Source: JAPHTQ01 sp050302275
GTDB lineage: Bacteria > Pseudomonadota > Gammaproteobacteria > Thiohalomonadales > Thiohalomonadaceae
DNA length: 64,000 nt
Direction of reading: 5' to 3'
Assembly (NCBI GenBank): GCA_050302275.1
Contig: JBNLAT010000003.1
Coordinates: 54,858 to 118,857 of the forward strand
Within the stretch, counting starts at the first letter, position 1; every line of letters begins with the position of its first letter. Of the stretch, positions 47,048-56,221 are shown one piece after another. Under the pieces are notes generated by a model that saw only the letters and a list, made by a program, of their open reading frames with translations, had not been told where the DNA came from and did no database searches. Made by a program: the position numbers and the translations under genes.

Positions 47048-48409
47048 TTATTCCTGTGGTTTGCGCTTGCGCGGACGGCGTCGACGGCGCTTCTGACCGC
47101 CACCACCACCGGCGTTTTTACGCAGCATGCTGTTGCGCTGCGCTTCATCACTCTGCTGAAATTCGGTCCACCAGTCCGCCAGCTCCTGCGGCGCCTCGCC
47201 ACAGCGGGCACGCAGCATCAGAAAATCGTAGGCCGCGCGGAAACGGGGCTGGGCCACCAGAGTCATGGCACGGCGACCATTATTGCGCTTGAGGCGCTCC
47301 TGCCACTCCCAGATCTCCCGCGATTGCAGGCTGAAGCGTTTCGGCACCATCACCCACTCCACCTGACGTGAAATGATCGCATCACCGGCCTGCTGCATCG
47401 CCTGTATCGGCGGAACGCCCTCGTCACAGAGCTGCAGATATTCCCGTCGCACCGGCTCCCACAGTAGAGCGGCATAGAGGAACGCGGGGGTAACTGCCTG
47501 CCCCTCGTCCACCCGGCGGTCGGTATTCTCCAGCGCATGCACGATCAGGGTGTGTGGGAAATGCTCTTCCTCTTCCGCCAGGCAGTCGTCGGTATCGGGG
47601 AACAGGTGCTTAAACAGATCGTAGTGCCGCAGCAGTTCATAGGACTGCACCGCAGAACCGGCCAGGAACATCTTTAGCGTCTCGTCGAACAAACGGGCGG
47701 CGGGGACCTCTTCCAGCAGGTAGCCCAGGTCACGGATCGCCGCTTCACAGCGTGGTTCGATTCTAAAACCGAGTTTGGCGGCAAAGCGCACCGCGCGCAG
47801 CATACGCACAGGATCTTCACGGAAACGTTTGTCAGGGTCGCCAATCATACGCAGTAGTCCCGCCTTCAGATCGGGGACACCGCCGGTGTAGTCGACTACA
47901 GAAAAATCACGGATATCGTAATAGAGAGCATTTACGGTGAAGTCACGACGCCAGGCATCATCTTCCAGTGAACCGTAAACGTTATCGCGCATCAGCATGC
48001 CACTGTCACTAGTCAGCGCATCACCGTTCTCTTCGTCATGACCGGCACGGAAGGTAGCGACCTCGATGATCTCACGACCGAAATGGATATGCGCCAGACG
48101 GAAACGGCGACCGATCAGGCGGCAGTTCCGGAACAGCCGGTTGACCTCTTCGGGCCGGGCGTCGGTAGCCACGTCGAAATCCTTTGGCTCGCGCCCTAAC
48201 AGCAGATCGCGCACGCCACCACCGACCAGATAAGCCTCGTAACCGGCCTTGCTCAGGCGATAGAGCACCTTGAGCGCGTACTCACTGATATTGCTACGGG
48301 AAATCGTGTGCTCGGAACGGGGGATATGGGTGACCGATATCTTACCGCCTGCTTCTGGAAGCGCGCTCGTCCCGGGGCGCCTGTTGAGACTCTTCAGCCA
48401 GGAAAACAT
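47048..48409 (-). CDS. pcnB: Poly(A) polymerase I
   Basis: Adds 3' poly(A) tails that promote RNA decay. The 453 residues include the class II nucleotidyltransferase motif YLVGGGVRDLLLGREPKDFDVATDA and RRDFTVNALYYD. The C-terminus is a run of Arg and Lys (RRRRRPRKRK), typical for RNA binding. The distinction from CCA-adding enzyme rests on the long C-terminal extension and the gene's location next to folK. Confidence 0.94.
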   Translation of the reverse strand: MFSWLKSLNRRPGTSALPEAGGKISVTHIPRSEHTISRSNISEYALKVLYRLSKAGYEAYLVGGGVRDLLLGREPKDFDVATDARPEEVNRLFRNCRLIGRRFRLAHIHFGREIIEVATFRAGHDEENGDALTSDSGMLMRDNVYGSLEDDAWRRDFTVNALYYDIRDFSVVDYTGGVPDLKAGLLRMIGDPDKRFREDPVRMLRAVRFAAKLGFRIEPRCEAAIRDLGYLLEEVPAARLFDETLKMFLAGSAVQSYELLRHYDLFKHLFPDTDDCLAEEEEHFPHTLIVHALENTDRRVDEGQAVTPAFLYAALLWEPVRREYLQLCDEGVPPIQAMQQAGDAIISRQVEWVMVPKRFSLQSREIWEWQERLKRNNGRRAMTLVAQPRFRAAYDFLMLRARCGEAPQELADWWTEFQQSDEAQRNSMLRKNAGGGGGQKRRRRRPRKRKPQE

Positions 48410-48457
48410 CGGCGAATCATAGCATGACTGCGGCGGCAGGGAAGGCCGCGGCGCGCA

Positions 48458-49231
48458 TCAAAAGTGGTAACGAACAAAGGCAGAGTAGCTATCGCGGTTG
48501 CTCTCTGGTTGATAGGCGACCGTAGTTGCGTCGATTCTGACCTCATCTGACTTGGCGAAACGGTAACTATCGTATTCCACGACCAGACTCCATTGTGCCG
48601 CGAGGTAGAACTCTGCGTTTGCCTGGAAGCTCAACTGCCCGGCAGGATGTAGTGTATTGCCTGGAAGAATACTCACGTCTTCGGTGGTGTAGTACGGAGC
48701 CATCACACCTATACTGCCGCGCCAGCCGCTACCGAGATACTGCCCAGCCACCGAGGCATAACTCACCAAATAGTGTTCCGAGTAACCGGAGACGGGGATA
48801 CCACCCGAGGTCGTTGTGCTCTGCAAACCACGTCGCCAACTATCGATCCCCAGACCGAATCTCACCAGCCAGTCACCACTGTGCTGTTCGCTGCGATTCT
48901 GCGTGAGATAGTTGAAACCGACTTCTGCCCGGATACCGCCGTAATCGGTATCACTGGTTATCGGGGTTCCACCCATGGTCTGGCCGTCATAATTGACCGT
49001 ACCCGAGTAGATACGACAGGAGAAATCCTGCCACCAACGGTGTTCCACACGGTTGGTCCCTTTCACTTCGATAAAGTAACGCGGACCAGTTTCGGTGAGC
49101 AGACTGTCGCCGTTATCGGCAAACTCTTCCCACTGGTAGTATTCAATCCCCCCGCCCAGCTCGACCTGTGTCGCCACTGCCGCGGGAGAGACTGCCAATA
49201 TGAGTATCAGGTGCAAAATCCGGCGCATCAT
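48458..49231 (-). CDS. Predicted outer-membrane barrel protein
   Basis: 257 or so residues with a signal peptide (MMRRILHLILILAVSPAAVA). The remainder is beta-strand-rich with alternating aromatic residues (GGGIEYYQWEEFA, WRRGLQ, YLAAQWSLVVEYD), ending in a terminal Phe (AFVRYHF), the signal for BAM insertion. The upstream start at 49348 is rejected because it precedes the ribosome site AGGA and would hide the signal peptide. No family is recognised. It is divergent from xseB. Confidence 0.75.
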   Translation of the reverse strand: MMRRILHLILILAVSPAAVATQVELGGGIEYYQWEEFADNGDSLLTETGPRYFIEVKGTNRVEHRWWQDFSCRIYSGTVNYDGQTMGGTPITSDTDYGGIRAEVGFNYLTQNRSEQHSGDWLVRFGLGIDSWRRGLQSTTTSGGIPVSGYSEHYLVSYASVAGQYLGSGWRGSIGVMAPYYTTEDVSILPGNTLHPAGQLSFQANAEFYLAAQWSLVVEYDSYRFAKSDEVRIDATTVAYQPESNRDSYSAFVRYHF

Positions 49232-49362
49232 TCCGCCTGTCCTTATTATGTGGATCTGTGCCGATGATATAGCAGCCGACGGCAATACGAAAACATACCC
49301 CTGCAAATCACACCCGCGACAGCGTAATCGGTTAGAATAGCGACCCACTGGAATAACCCCTG

Positions 49363-49617
49363 ATGGAGAACCCCATCGTGGCGAAAAAAGAGACCACTAT
49401 CGATTTTGAGGCCTCGCTCAAAGAGCTGGAGGCACTGGTAGAAAAAATGGAACAGGGTGAGCAATCGCTGGAGCAGTCACTGAAAGACTTCGAACGAGGT
49501 GTCGCCCTGACCCGTGCCTGCCAGAAAGCGCTCAGCGAGGCGGAACAGAAGGTACAGATCCTGATGGGCAAGGATGAAAACAGCGAATTACAGGACTTTG
49601 AAGGGGATAAAGAGTAA
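49363..49617 (+). CDS. xseB: Exodeoxyribonuclease VII small subunit
   Basis: An 84-residue helical protein (FEASLKELEALVEKMEQGEQSLEQSL), the XseB signature. Degrades single-stranded DNA with XseA, which is not in this window. Start ATG at 49363; a GTG six codons later is also possible. First of xseB-ispA-dxs, 5 nt before ispA. Confidence 0.94.
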   Translation: MENPIVAKKETTIDFEASLKELEALVEKMEQGEQSLEQSLKDFERGVALTRACQKALSEAEQKVQILMGKDENSELQDFEGDKE

Positions 49618-49622
49618 GCCCC

Positions 49623-50513
49623 ATGGAGTTCAAAACGCTGTTAAAGCAGTACCAGGCACGCGCAGAAACCGCTCTCGACACCTGGCTTCCGGCCACCGCT
49701 CAGGAACCTGCACACCTCCACGAGGCCATGCGCTATGCCAGCCTCGACGGCGGCAAACGGGTCCGCCCGGTGCTGGTCTACGCCAGCGGCAGTGCCCTGG
49801 GCATTCCTCTGGATCAACTGGACGGCCCGGCCTGCGCAGTGGAACTGGTACATGCCTACTCCCTGGTCCATGACGACCTGCCAGCGATGGACAACGACGA
49901 CCTCAGGCGCGGCAAACCCACCTGCCACAAGGCCTTTGACGAAGCCACCGCGATCCTCGCCGGGGATGCCCTGCAATGTCTGGCCTTTGAGGTGCTCACC
50001 AGTGACCCGGCGATGAACGCCACTTCTGAGCAGCGTCTGGCGATGGTCACCGAACTGGCCCATGCCAGCGGCTCCCGCGGCATGGCGGGCGGACAGGCCA
50101 TCGACATCGCCGCCGAAGGCAAGCAACTCAGCCTGGAACAGTTACAGACCATGCACCGCTACAAAACCGGTGCGCTGATCCGCGCCGCGGTACGTCTGGG
50201 TGCCCTCAGCGCCCCCGCCATTACCGCAGAACAGCGTGTTGGCCTGGACCAGTACGCTGAAGCGGTCGGCCTCGCCTTCCAGATCCGCGACGATATCCTT
50301 GATGTGGTGGCCGACACCGAAACTCTGGGCAAACCACAAGGCTCGGACCAGGCCAAGGAGAAGCCCACCTACACTTCCCTGCTGGGTCTGGACGGTGCCC
50401 GGGAGAAGGCGCTGGCACTGCATCAGGAGGCCCTCGACGGCCTGACGGCATTCGGTGCCGAGGCCGAGCCACTGCGCCAGCTCTCCGCCTACATCGTGGA
50501 GCGGGGGAATTGA
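49623..50513 (+). CDS. ispA: Farnesyl diphosphate synthase
   Basis: Condenses IPP with DMAPP and GPP. The 296 residues include the first aspartate motif LVHDDLPAMDNDDLRRG (D84, D85 and D90, with the two-residue insertion of bacterial short-chain synthases) and the second, FQIRDDILDV. Co-operonic with dxs and xseB. Confidence 0.95.
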   Translation: MEFKTLLKQYQARAETALDTWLPATAQEPAHLHEAMRYASLDGGKRVRPVLVYASGSALGIPLDQLDGPACAVELVHAYSLVHDDLPAMDNDDLRRGKPTCHKAFDEATAILAGDALQCLAFEVLTSDPAMNATSEQRLAMVTELAHASGSRGMAGGQAIDIAAEGKQLSLEQLQTMHRYKTGALIRAAVRLGALSAPAITAEQRVGLDQYAEAVGLAFQIRDDILDVVADTETLGKPQGSDQAKEKPTYTSLLGLDGAREKALALHQEALDGLTAFGAEAEPLRQLSAYIVERGN

Positions 50514-50587
50514 GGTTAAAGGCTTGCATCACCCCGGTTCAAAGGCCATCATAAGCGGCTTTTCCGCCCTATCTATATAAAGTGACA

Positions 50588-52486
50588 ATGCGCGAACAGA
50601 GTCCGAGCCCCCCTCTGCTGGAGACCATTGACGATCCGGTCCAGCTGCGCCAGCTCGATCTCAACCAGCTCAAGCAACTGGCAGGCGAACTGCGCGAATT
50701 TATGGTGCAATCGGTCGGCAAGACCGGCGGCCACCTTGCGTCTGGCCTTGGTACGGTGGAACTGACCATCGCGCTGCACTACGTCTACGACACCCCGGAA
50801 GACCGGCTGGTGTGGGATGTAGGCCATCAGAGCTATCCGCACAAGATTCTTACCGGTCGACGTCAGATGATGTCGACCCTGCGCAAGCTGCACGGCCTCT
50901 CCGGCTTCACCAAGCGCGACGAAAGCCCCTACGACACCTTCGGTACCGGCCACTCCAGCACCTCGATCGGCGCAGCGCTCGGTATGGCCATCGCGGCCCA
51001 GAAGGAACAGAGTGATCGCAAGGTCGTAGCAGTGATCGGTGACGGTGCACTGACCGCAGGCATGGCCTTCGAGGCGCTCAATCATGCGGGCGATCTGGAT
51101 GCCAACCTGCTGGTGGTCCTGAACGACAACGACATGTCGATCTCGCCCAATGTAGGCGGACTCTCCAACTACCTGGCACGCATGCTTTCGGGCAAGCTCT
51201 ACTCCACCATGCGCCAGGGCAGTAAGAAAGTCCTGCAAACCATGCCCAGCGTGTGGGAACTGGCACGCCGCGCCGAAGAACACATGAAAGGGATGGTGAT
51301 CCCCGGCACCTTGTTCGAGGAACTGGGCTTCAACTACATCGGCCCCATCGATGGTCACGACCTCGATACCCTGGTGAAAACCCTGCGCAACCTGCGCACC
51401 TTAGAAGGGCCGCAGTTCCTGCACATCGTCACCCGCAAAGGCAAAGGTTACGCCCCGGCCGAAGAGAACCCCTGCGGCTTCCACGGCATTGGCTGTTTCG
51501 ATCCGGAGACCGGCGAGAAGCTCGGAGACAAGGGCGGCCCCACCTACACCGATATCTTCAGCGACTGGCTCTGCGACATGGCCGCCAGCGATGAGCGGCT
51601 GATCGGTATCACCCCGGCGATGCGCGAAGGCTCCGGCCTGGTCGCCTTCTCGGAGAAATTTCCCGAGCGTTATTACGATGTGGGCATCGCCGAGCAACAT
51701 GCGGTCACCCTCGCCGCCGGTCTCGCCTGCGAAGGACTGAAGCCGGTGGTGGCGATCTACTCCTCTTTCCTGCAGCGCGCCTACGACCAGTTAATCCACG
51801 ATGTGGCACTGCAGAACCTGCCGGTGCTGTTTGCTATCGACCGCGCTGGCATTGTCGGCCCAGACGGCCCGACCCATGCGGGCAGCTTCGATTTGAGTTT
51901 CCTCCGTTGCATCCCCAATATGCTGATCATGGCTCCCGCCGATGAGGAGGAGTGCCGCCGTATGCTGAACACCGGCTTCTTCCACGATGGCCCGGCAGCT
52001 ATCCGTTATCCGCGCGGCACAGGCCCCGGCATCACGGTCAGCGACAGCCTGGAGCCAATGGAGATCGGCAAGGGTGAAGTGGTACGCCAGGGCAACAGTA
52101 TCGCCCTACTCAGCTTCGGCCCGATGCTCGCCCCGGCGATAGAGGTCGGTGACGAATTGAATGCCACGGTCGCCAATATACGCTTCGTCAAACCACTGGA
52201 TGAGGCACTGGTGCTGGAACTGGCCAACAGCCACTGTCTGCTGGTAACGGTGGAAGATAACGTGGTTGGTGGTGGCGCAGGTAGCGCGGTCAATGAACTA
52301 CTTGCCGCGCACGGCGTGAGCACAAAGATTATCAATCTCGGCCTGCCCGACAGTTTTGTCGAACACGGCAGTCGCGAGGAGTTACTGACAATGTGTGGTC
52401 TGGATAAGGCGGGCATCCTGCGCGCCATTCAGGCTGCTGGTGTAACCGAACCCTGCCAGGCGATCGCCGGCCAGAGCAAAACCTGA
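50588..52486 (+). CDS. dxs: 1-deoxy-D-xylulose-5-phosphate synthase
   Basis: First step of the MEP isoprenoid pathway. About 632 residues. ThDP-binding GDGALTAGMAFEALNHAG, DVGHQSYPHKILTGR, catalytic IAEQHAVTLA and DGPTHAGSFDLS. Start at the ATG at 50588; a GTG two codons upstream is also possible, and neither has a strong ribosome site. Follows ispA by 75 nt. Confidence 0.95.
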   Translation: MREQSPSPPLLETIDDPVQLRQLDLNQLKQLAGELREFMVQSVGKTGGHLASGLGTVELTIALHYVYDTPEDRLVWDVGHQSYPHKILTGRRQMMSTLRKLHGLSGFTKRDESPYDTFGTGHSSTSIGAALGMAIAAQKEQSDRKVVAVIGDGALTAGMAFEALNHAGDLDANLLVVLNDNDMSISPNVGGLSNYLARMLSGKLYSTMRQGSKKVLQTMPSVWELARRAEEHMKGMVIPGTLFEELGFNYIGPIDGHDLDTLVKTLRNLRTLEGPQFLHIVTRKGKGYAPAEENPCGFHGIGCFDPETGEKLGDKGGPTYTDIFSDWLCDMAASDERLIGITPAMREGSGLVAFSEKFPERYYDVGIAEQHAVTLAAGLACEGLKPVVAIYSSFLQRAYDQLIHDVALQNLPVLFAIDRAGIVGPDGPTHAGSFDLSFLRCIPNMLIMAPADEEECRRMLNTGFFHDGPAAIRYPRGTGPGITVSDSLEPMEIGKGEVVRQGNSIALLSFGPMLAPAIEVGDELNATVANIRFVKPLDEALVLELANSHCLLVTVEDNVVGGGAGSAVNELLAAHGVSTKIINLGLPDSFVEHGSREELLTMCGLDKAGILRAIQAAGVTEPCQAIAGQSKT

Positions 52487-52498
52487 GCGAAACGATCC

Positions 52499-52879
52499 AT
52501 GGCAGCACGTTACACCCTGAAAGTTGTTACCGAGTTCGCCTCGGCCCATTCGCTACGCGAGTATCCGGGCGACTGTAACCGTTTGCACGGCCACAACTGG
52601 AAAGTGGAAGTGGAAGCGAGTTCCGCACAACTGGATGAGCTCGGCATGGTGATCGACTTTAAGGTCATCAAGCAACTGGCAAAGAAGGTAACCGATCAAC
52701 TGGATCATCGGTTCCTGAATGAAATCCCGCCGTTCGATACCATCAACCCGACGGCGGAAAACCTGGCAGCCTGGATATTTCAGGGCATCGCCAGTGAACT
52801 GCAGGCGCCGCATGTACGGTTGGAAGCCGTCACACTGTGGGAAACCGAACGTGCCTGCGTGCGCTACACAGAGGAATAA
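52499..52879 (+). CDS. queD: QueD-type 6-carboxy-tetrahydropterin synthase
   Basis: A PTPS-fold enzyme in the queuosine pathway. The 126 residues carry zinc ligands H17, H30 and H32 (SAHSLREY, RLHGHNW), the catalytic Cys C26 (GDCNR), and D69-H70 (LDHRFLN). Glu near the C-terminus in WETE. It is 2 nt before folE2, which supplies its substrate dihydroneopterin triphosphate. Confidence 0.92.
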   Translation: MAARYTLKVVTEFASAHSLREYPGDCNRLHGHNWKVEVEASSAQLDELGMVIDFKVIKQLAKKVTDQLDHRFLNEIPPFDTINPTAENLAAWIFQGIASELQAPHVRLEAVTLWETERACVRYTEE

Positions 52880-52881
52880 TC

Positions 52882-53688
52882 ATGACCCAGCACTGTTGCG
52901 ATGAAACTATCGCAGACGTCCAAAGCAGCAAGGACAACCGTCACATCGCCATCAACAAGGTGGGGATCAAGGACATTCGTCATCCGGTTAGAATTCAGGA
53001 CCGTACAGGTGGCGAGCAGCACACGATTGCCAATTTCAACATGTACGTAAACCTGCCGCACAACTTCAAGGGCACGCACATGTCGCGCTTTGTTGAGATC
53101 CTCAACAACTACGAGCGCGAACTTTCGGTGAAATCATTCAAGATCATGCTCACCGAAATGACCGCCAGACTGGAAGCACAGTCAGGCCACATTGAGATGT
53201 CATTCCCCTACTTCGTTAACAAAAAGGCGCCAGTCTCTGGCGTGGAAAGCCTGATGGATTACGATGTGACATTCATCGGCGAAGTGGATGAGGGCACACC
53301 ACATCTCAAGGTTAAAGTCGTTGTACCAGTCACCAGTCTCTGCCCCTGTTCCAAAGAGATCTCGGAATATGGCGCGCACAACCAGCGTTCACACGTCACC
53401 GTGACCATCGGCACCGACCAGTTTGTCTGGATCGAGGATGTTATCGATTTGGTGGAGAAAGAGGCCTCATGTGAACTGTTCGGTCTACTGAAACGTCCGG
53501 ACGAGAAACACGTTACCGAACGTGCTTACAACAATCCCAAGTTCGTAGAAGACATGGTGCGTGACGTGGCGATGCGCCTGAATCAGGACGAGCGAATCAC
53601 CAGCTATATCGTGGAATCGGAAAACTTCGAGTCGATCCACAATCACTCGGCCTACGCCATGATCGAGAAGGACAAGAGCAAGGCGTAA
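52882..53688 (+). CDS. folE2: FolE2-type GTP cyclohydrolase (GCYH-IB)
   Basis: Converts GTP to dihydroneopterin triphosphate for folate and queuosine. The start at 52882 (MTQHCCDETIADVQ) follows GAGGAATAATC; an upstream frame into queD is ignored. The conserved Cys motif SLCPCSKEISEYGAHNQRS is present. GCYH-IB enzymes do not need zinc and often replace FolE under zinc limitation. The pairing with queD suggests a pterin-supply role here. Confidence 0.93.
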   Translation: MTQHCCDETIADVQSSKDNRHIAINKVGIKDIRHPVRIQDRTGGEQHTIANFNMYVNLPHNFKGTHMSRFVEILNNYERELSVKSFKIMLTEMTARLEAQSGHIEMSFPYFVNKKAPVSGVESLMDYDVTFIGEVDEGTPHLKVKVVVPVTSLCPCSKEISEYGAHNQRSHVTVTIGTDQFVWIEDVIDLVEKEASCELFGLLKRPDEKHVTERAYNNPKFVEDMVRDVAMRLNQDERITSYIVESENFESIHNHSAYAMIEKDKSKA

Positions 53689-53721
53689 ACGATATGCAGA
53701 CACACAGGGAAGTGTGTCAGT

Positions 53722-54210
53722 CTACCCCAGCCAGTAGACCAGTAGCTGCAAAATGATCAGGGAATAGATCCCCGCCAGAACATCATCCAGCATAATTCCC
53801 AGACCGCCACTGACGCGTTGATCGATAAAACGAATCGGCCAGGGTTTGAGGATATCGAAGAAGCGAAACAACACGAAGCCCACTACGATCCAGAGCCAGC
53901 CTGCTGGAGCCATAAACATGGTTAACCAGTAACCGACAAATTCATCCCAAACGATACCGGGATGATCGTGCACTTCGAGTTTTGCGGCACTGACACCGCA
54001 GATCGCGATACCTAACAGGAAGGTCAGGAGCAGAATAAGCAGATAGACACCCGGTGAGAACTGCATCAGTAACAGGTAAAGGGGTATTGCCATCAGGGTG
54101 CCGAAGGTACCCGGCGCGACAGGTACGAGTCCCGAGCCAAAACCGAGAGCAAAGAAATTCCATGGATTGGCCAGCTCGGAAAAATGTAATCGACGCACTG
54201 TCTTAGCCAT
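53722..54210 (-). CDS. pgpA: Phosphatidylglycerophosphatase A
   Basis: A 162-residue membrane protein that dephosphorylates PGP. The motifs FGSGLVPVAPGTFGTL, WDEFVGYWLTMF and RFFDILKPWPIRFID are the PgpA signature. The usual position after thiL is kept, 2 nt apart. Confidence 0.94.
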   Translation of the reverse strand: MAKTVRRLHFSELANPWNFFALGFGSGLVPVAPGTFGTLMAIPLYLLLMQFSPGVYLLILLLTFLLGIAICGVSAAKLEVHDHPGIVWDEFVGYWLTMFMAPAGWLWIVVGFVLFRFFDILKPWPIRFIDQRVSGGLGIMLDDVLAGIYSLIILQLLVYWLG

Positions 54211-54212
54211 AT

Positions 54213-55184
54213 CTACTCCCGAAAGTGATCGAAGCCGGAGACGATATGATGCAGTGCTTCACTTTCTGCCCCCAGAAGACGAATCCCCTCGCCCTCGACG
54301 ATTTGACCGATACGCTTCACTCCGCAATCCCAACCAGCCGTCACGCGTTCCAGTTCCATGACATTCTCTGGTGGCACGGTAAAACAGAGTTCGTAATCAT
54401 CACCCGCACTTAGTGCGAAATGTAGCCGTTCGGTGTTATCTGTAGAAAAGTGCTGTAACGCCTCTGATTGAGGAATGGCATCCAGTTGTAGCTCTGCCGC
54501 GCAACCACTACTTTCGAGAATGTGCTGCAGGTCAGCCAACAATCCATCGGAGATATCAATGGCCGATGAGGCAATACCACGCAGTGAACTCCCTTCAGTA
54601 ACGCGTGGTGAGGGATATTCCAGACGGCGAATCAGCCGGGCAGCTGTTTCATCGTCAACGGTTATCCCCTCCTGCGTAAGCTTTAATCCAGCACCCGCAT
54701 CACCCAGGCTACCGGTGACATAGATGTAATCTCCGGCGTTGGCACCGCTACGCAACAGCGCACCGCCTGCAGGAATGAAACCATGAATCTGTACGGTGCA
54801 CGCAAGTGGGCCGCGAACGGTATCACCACCGACTAACTCCACCTCATACTCCTGCGCCAGAGCGAAGAAACCTTTGGCAAAACCTTCAATGAACTTCTCG
54901 TCCGAATCAGGTAATGCCAGGGAGAGGGTTACCCAGGCAGGTTTTGCACCCATCGCTGCCATGTCGCTGAGATTGACGGCCAGGGATTTATAACCGATAG
55001 CGGTTGGATGGGTGTCGAGTGGGAAATGACGCCCGGCAATCAGTGTGTCGACGCTCACCGCGAGTTGCATACCATGAGGGACCTGCAACAACGCAGCATC
55101 ATCACCAACACCCAGCAACACATCGTTGCGACATGTTGCGCGGGTGAAATAACGTTCAATAATAGAGAATTCGTTCAGGGACAT
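54213..55184 (-). CDS. thiL: Thiamine-monophosphate kinase
   Basis: Makes thiamine diphosphate. The start at 55184 (MSLNEFSIIERYF) is chosen as the family N-terminus; a second ATG lies 12 nt upstream. GVGDDAALL, LAVNLSDMAAMGAKPAWVTL and SAIDISDGLLADL are the conserved AIR-synthase-superfamily motifs. Between nusB and pgpA. Confidence 0.94.
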   Translation of the reverse strand: MSLNEFSIIERYFTRATCRNDVLLGVGDDAALLQVPHGMQLAVSVDTLIAGRHFPLDTHPTAIGYKSLAVNLSDMAAMGAKPAWVTLSLALPDSDEKFIEGFAKGFFALAQEYEVELVGGDTVRGPLACTVQIHGFIPAGGALLRSGANAGDYIYVTGSLGDAGAGLKLTQEGITVDDETAARLIRRLEYPSPRVTEGSSLRGIASSAIDISDGLLADLQHILESSGCAAELQLDAIPQSEALQHFSTDNTERLHFALSAGDDYELCFTVPPENVMELERVTAGWDCGVKRIGQIVEGEGIRLLGAESEALHHIVSGFDHFRE

Positions 55185-55226
55185 GGTGGGCGCCATTCAC
55201 CGTGTTATGTCATACGACAAACTTCA

Positions 55227-55658
55227 TCAACGTTGACGGGCATTCACCTCAACACTACGCAGTTTCTTGGCCAGCTTGTCCAGCGTGCCATTAATGAATT
55301 TATGGCCCTGTTCCGCGCCGAACTGCTTGGCCAGTTCAACCATTTCATTAATAACGACACGATAGGGAATGTCGATACGCTGCTGCAGTTCATAGATGCC
55401 GATGCGCAGGATAGCCTGCTCCACCGGATCGACCTGCGCCAGGGGGCGGTCCAACACTTCAGCGCCATGAGTATCGAGTTCGTCCTGTCTGGACGGAACT
55501 TCACGTAACAATTCGCTGAAGTATTTCTTATCGACCCCCTTCATATCCTGCTCTTCGATGAACTGCTTCTCGATTTCGTCAGGAGACTCGCCGGTCATCT
55601 GCCATTGATATAGCGCCTGCATGGCGCGCTCACGCGCAAGGCTTCGGGCATTACTCAT
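55227..55658 (-). CDS. nusB: NusB antitermination factor
   Basis: A 143-residue all-helical protein (RERAMQALYQWQM) that, with NusE, promotes rRNA antitermination. KFINGTLDKLAKKLR is the conserved C-terminal region. Follows ribH. Confidence 0.95.
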   Translation of the reverse strand: MSNARSLARERAMQALYQWQMTGESPDEIEKQFIEEQDMKGVDKKYFSELLREVPSRQDELDTHGAEVLDRPLAQVDPVEQAILRIGIYELQQRIDIPYRVVINEMVELAKQFGAEQGHKFINGTLDKLAKKLRSVEVNARQR

Positions 55659-55696
55659 AACTTTTGATTCCGCTGATACGTTGCCCGTGGGATGCT

Positions 55697-56173
55697 TTAC
55701 TTGCCGAGTTGCGGCAACAGGTTAACCATTTCGATAGCGGAGAGTGTCGCCTCGACTCCCTTGTTACCCGCCTTGGTACCAGCACGTTCAATCGCCTGTT
55801 CGATGGTATCGACGGTCAGTACGCCGAACGCAACTGGAATGCCGTATTCCATCATCACCTGCGCCAGGCCTTTGCCGCACTCACCGGCAACAAATTCGAA
55901 GTGCGGTGTGCCGCCACGAATCACTGCACCGAGGGCGATAATCGCATCATATTTTTTACTTGCCGCCATCTGCTTGCAGGCCAGCGGGATTTCAAAGGCA
56001 CCGGGAACCCGTGCGATCTCGATGTCTTTCTCATTGGCGCCATGGCGCTTGAGGGTGTCGAGTGCGCCGTCCAGCAGGCTTTCCACTACAAAGCTGTTGA
56101 AGCGTCCGACAACAATGGCGAAGCGCGCGCCGTCGATTACCATGCCGCCTTCGTAACTCTTGATCTCAGCCAT
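55697..56173 (-). CDS. ribH: Lumazine synthase
   Basis: Joins the pyrimidinedione with dihydroxybutanone phosphate. The 158 residues have FAIVVGRFNSFV, the substrate loop VPGAFEIPLA and GAVIRGGTPHFEFV. About 45 nt after the ribB gene. Confidence 0.96.
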   Translation of the reverse strand: MAEIKSYEGGMVIDGARFAIVVGRFNSFVVESLLDGALDTLKRHGANEKDIEIARVPGAFEIPLACKQMAASKKYDAIIALGAVIRGGTPHFEFVAGECGKGLAQVMMEYGIPVAFGVLTVDTIEQAIERAGTKAGNKGVEATLSAIEMVNLLPQLGK

Positions 56174-56221
56174 CTCGTATTTCCCTTTTCAGGTTGGCGC
56201 CCGTTATCGGCGCAAAAAAAC

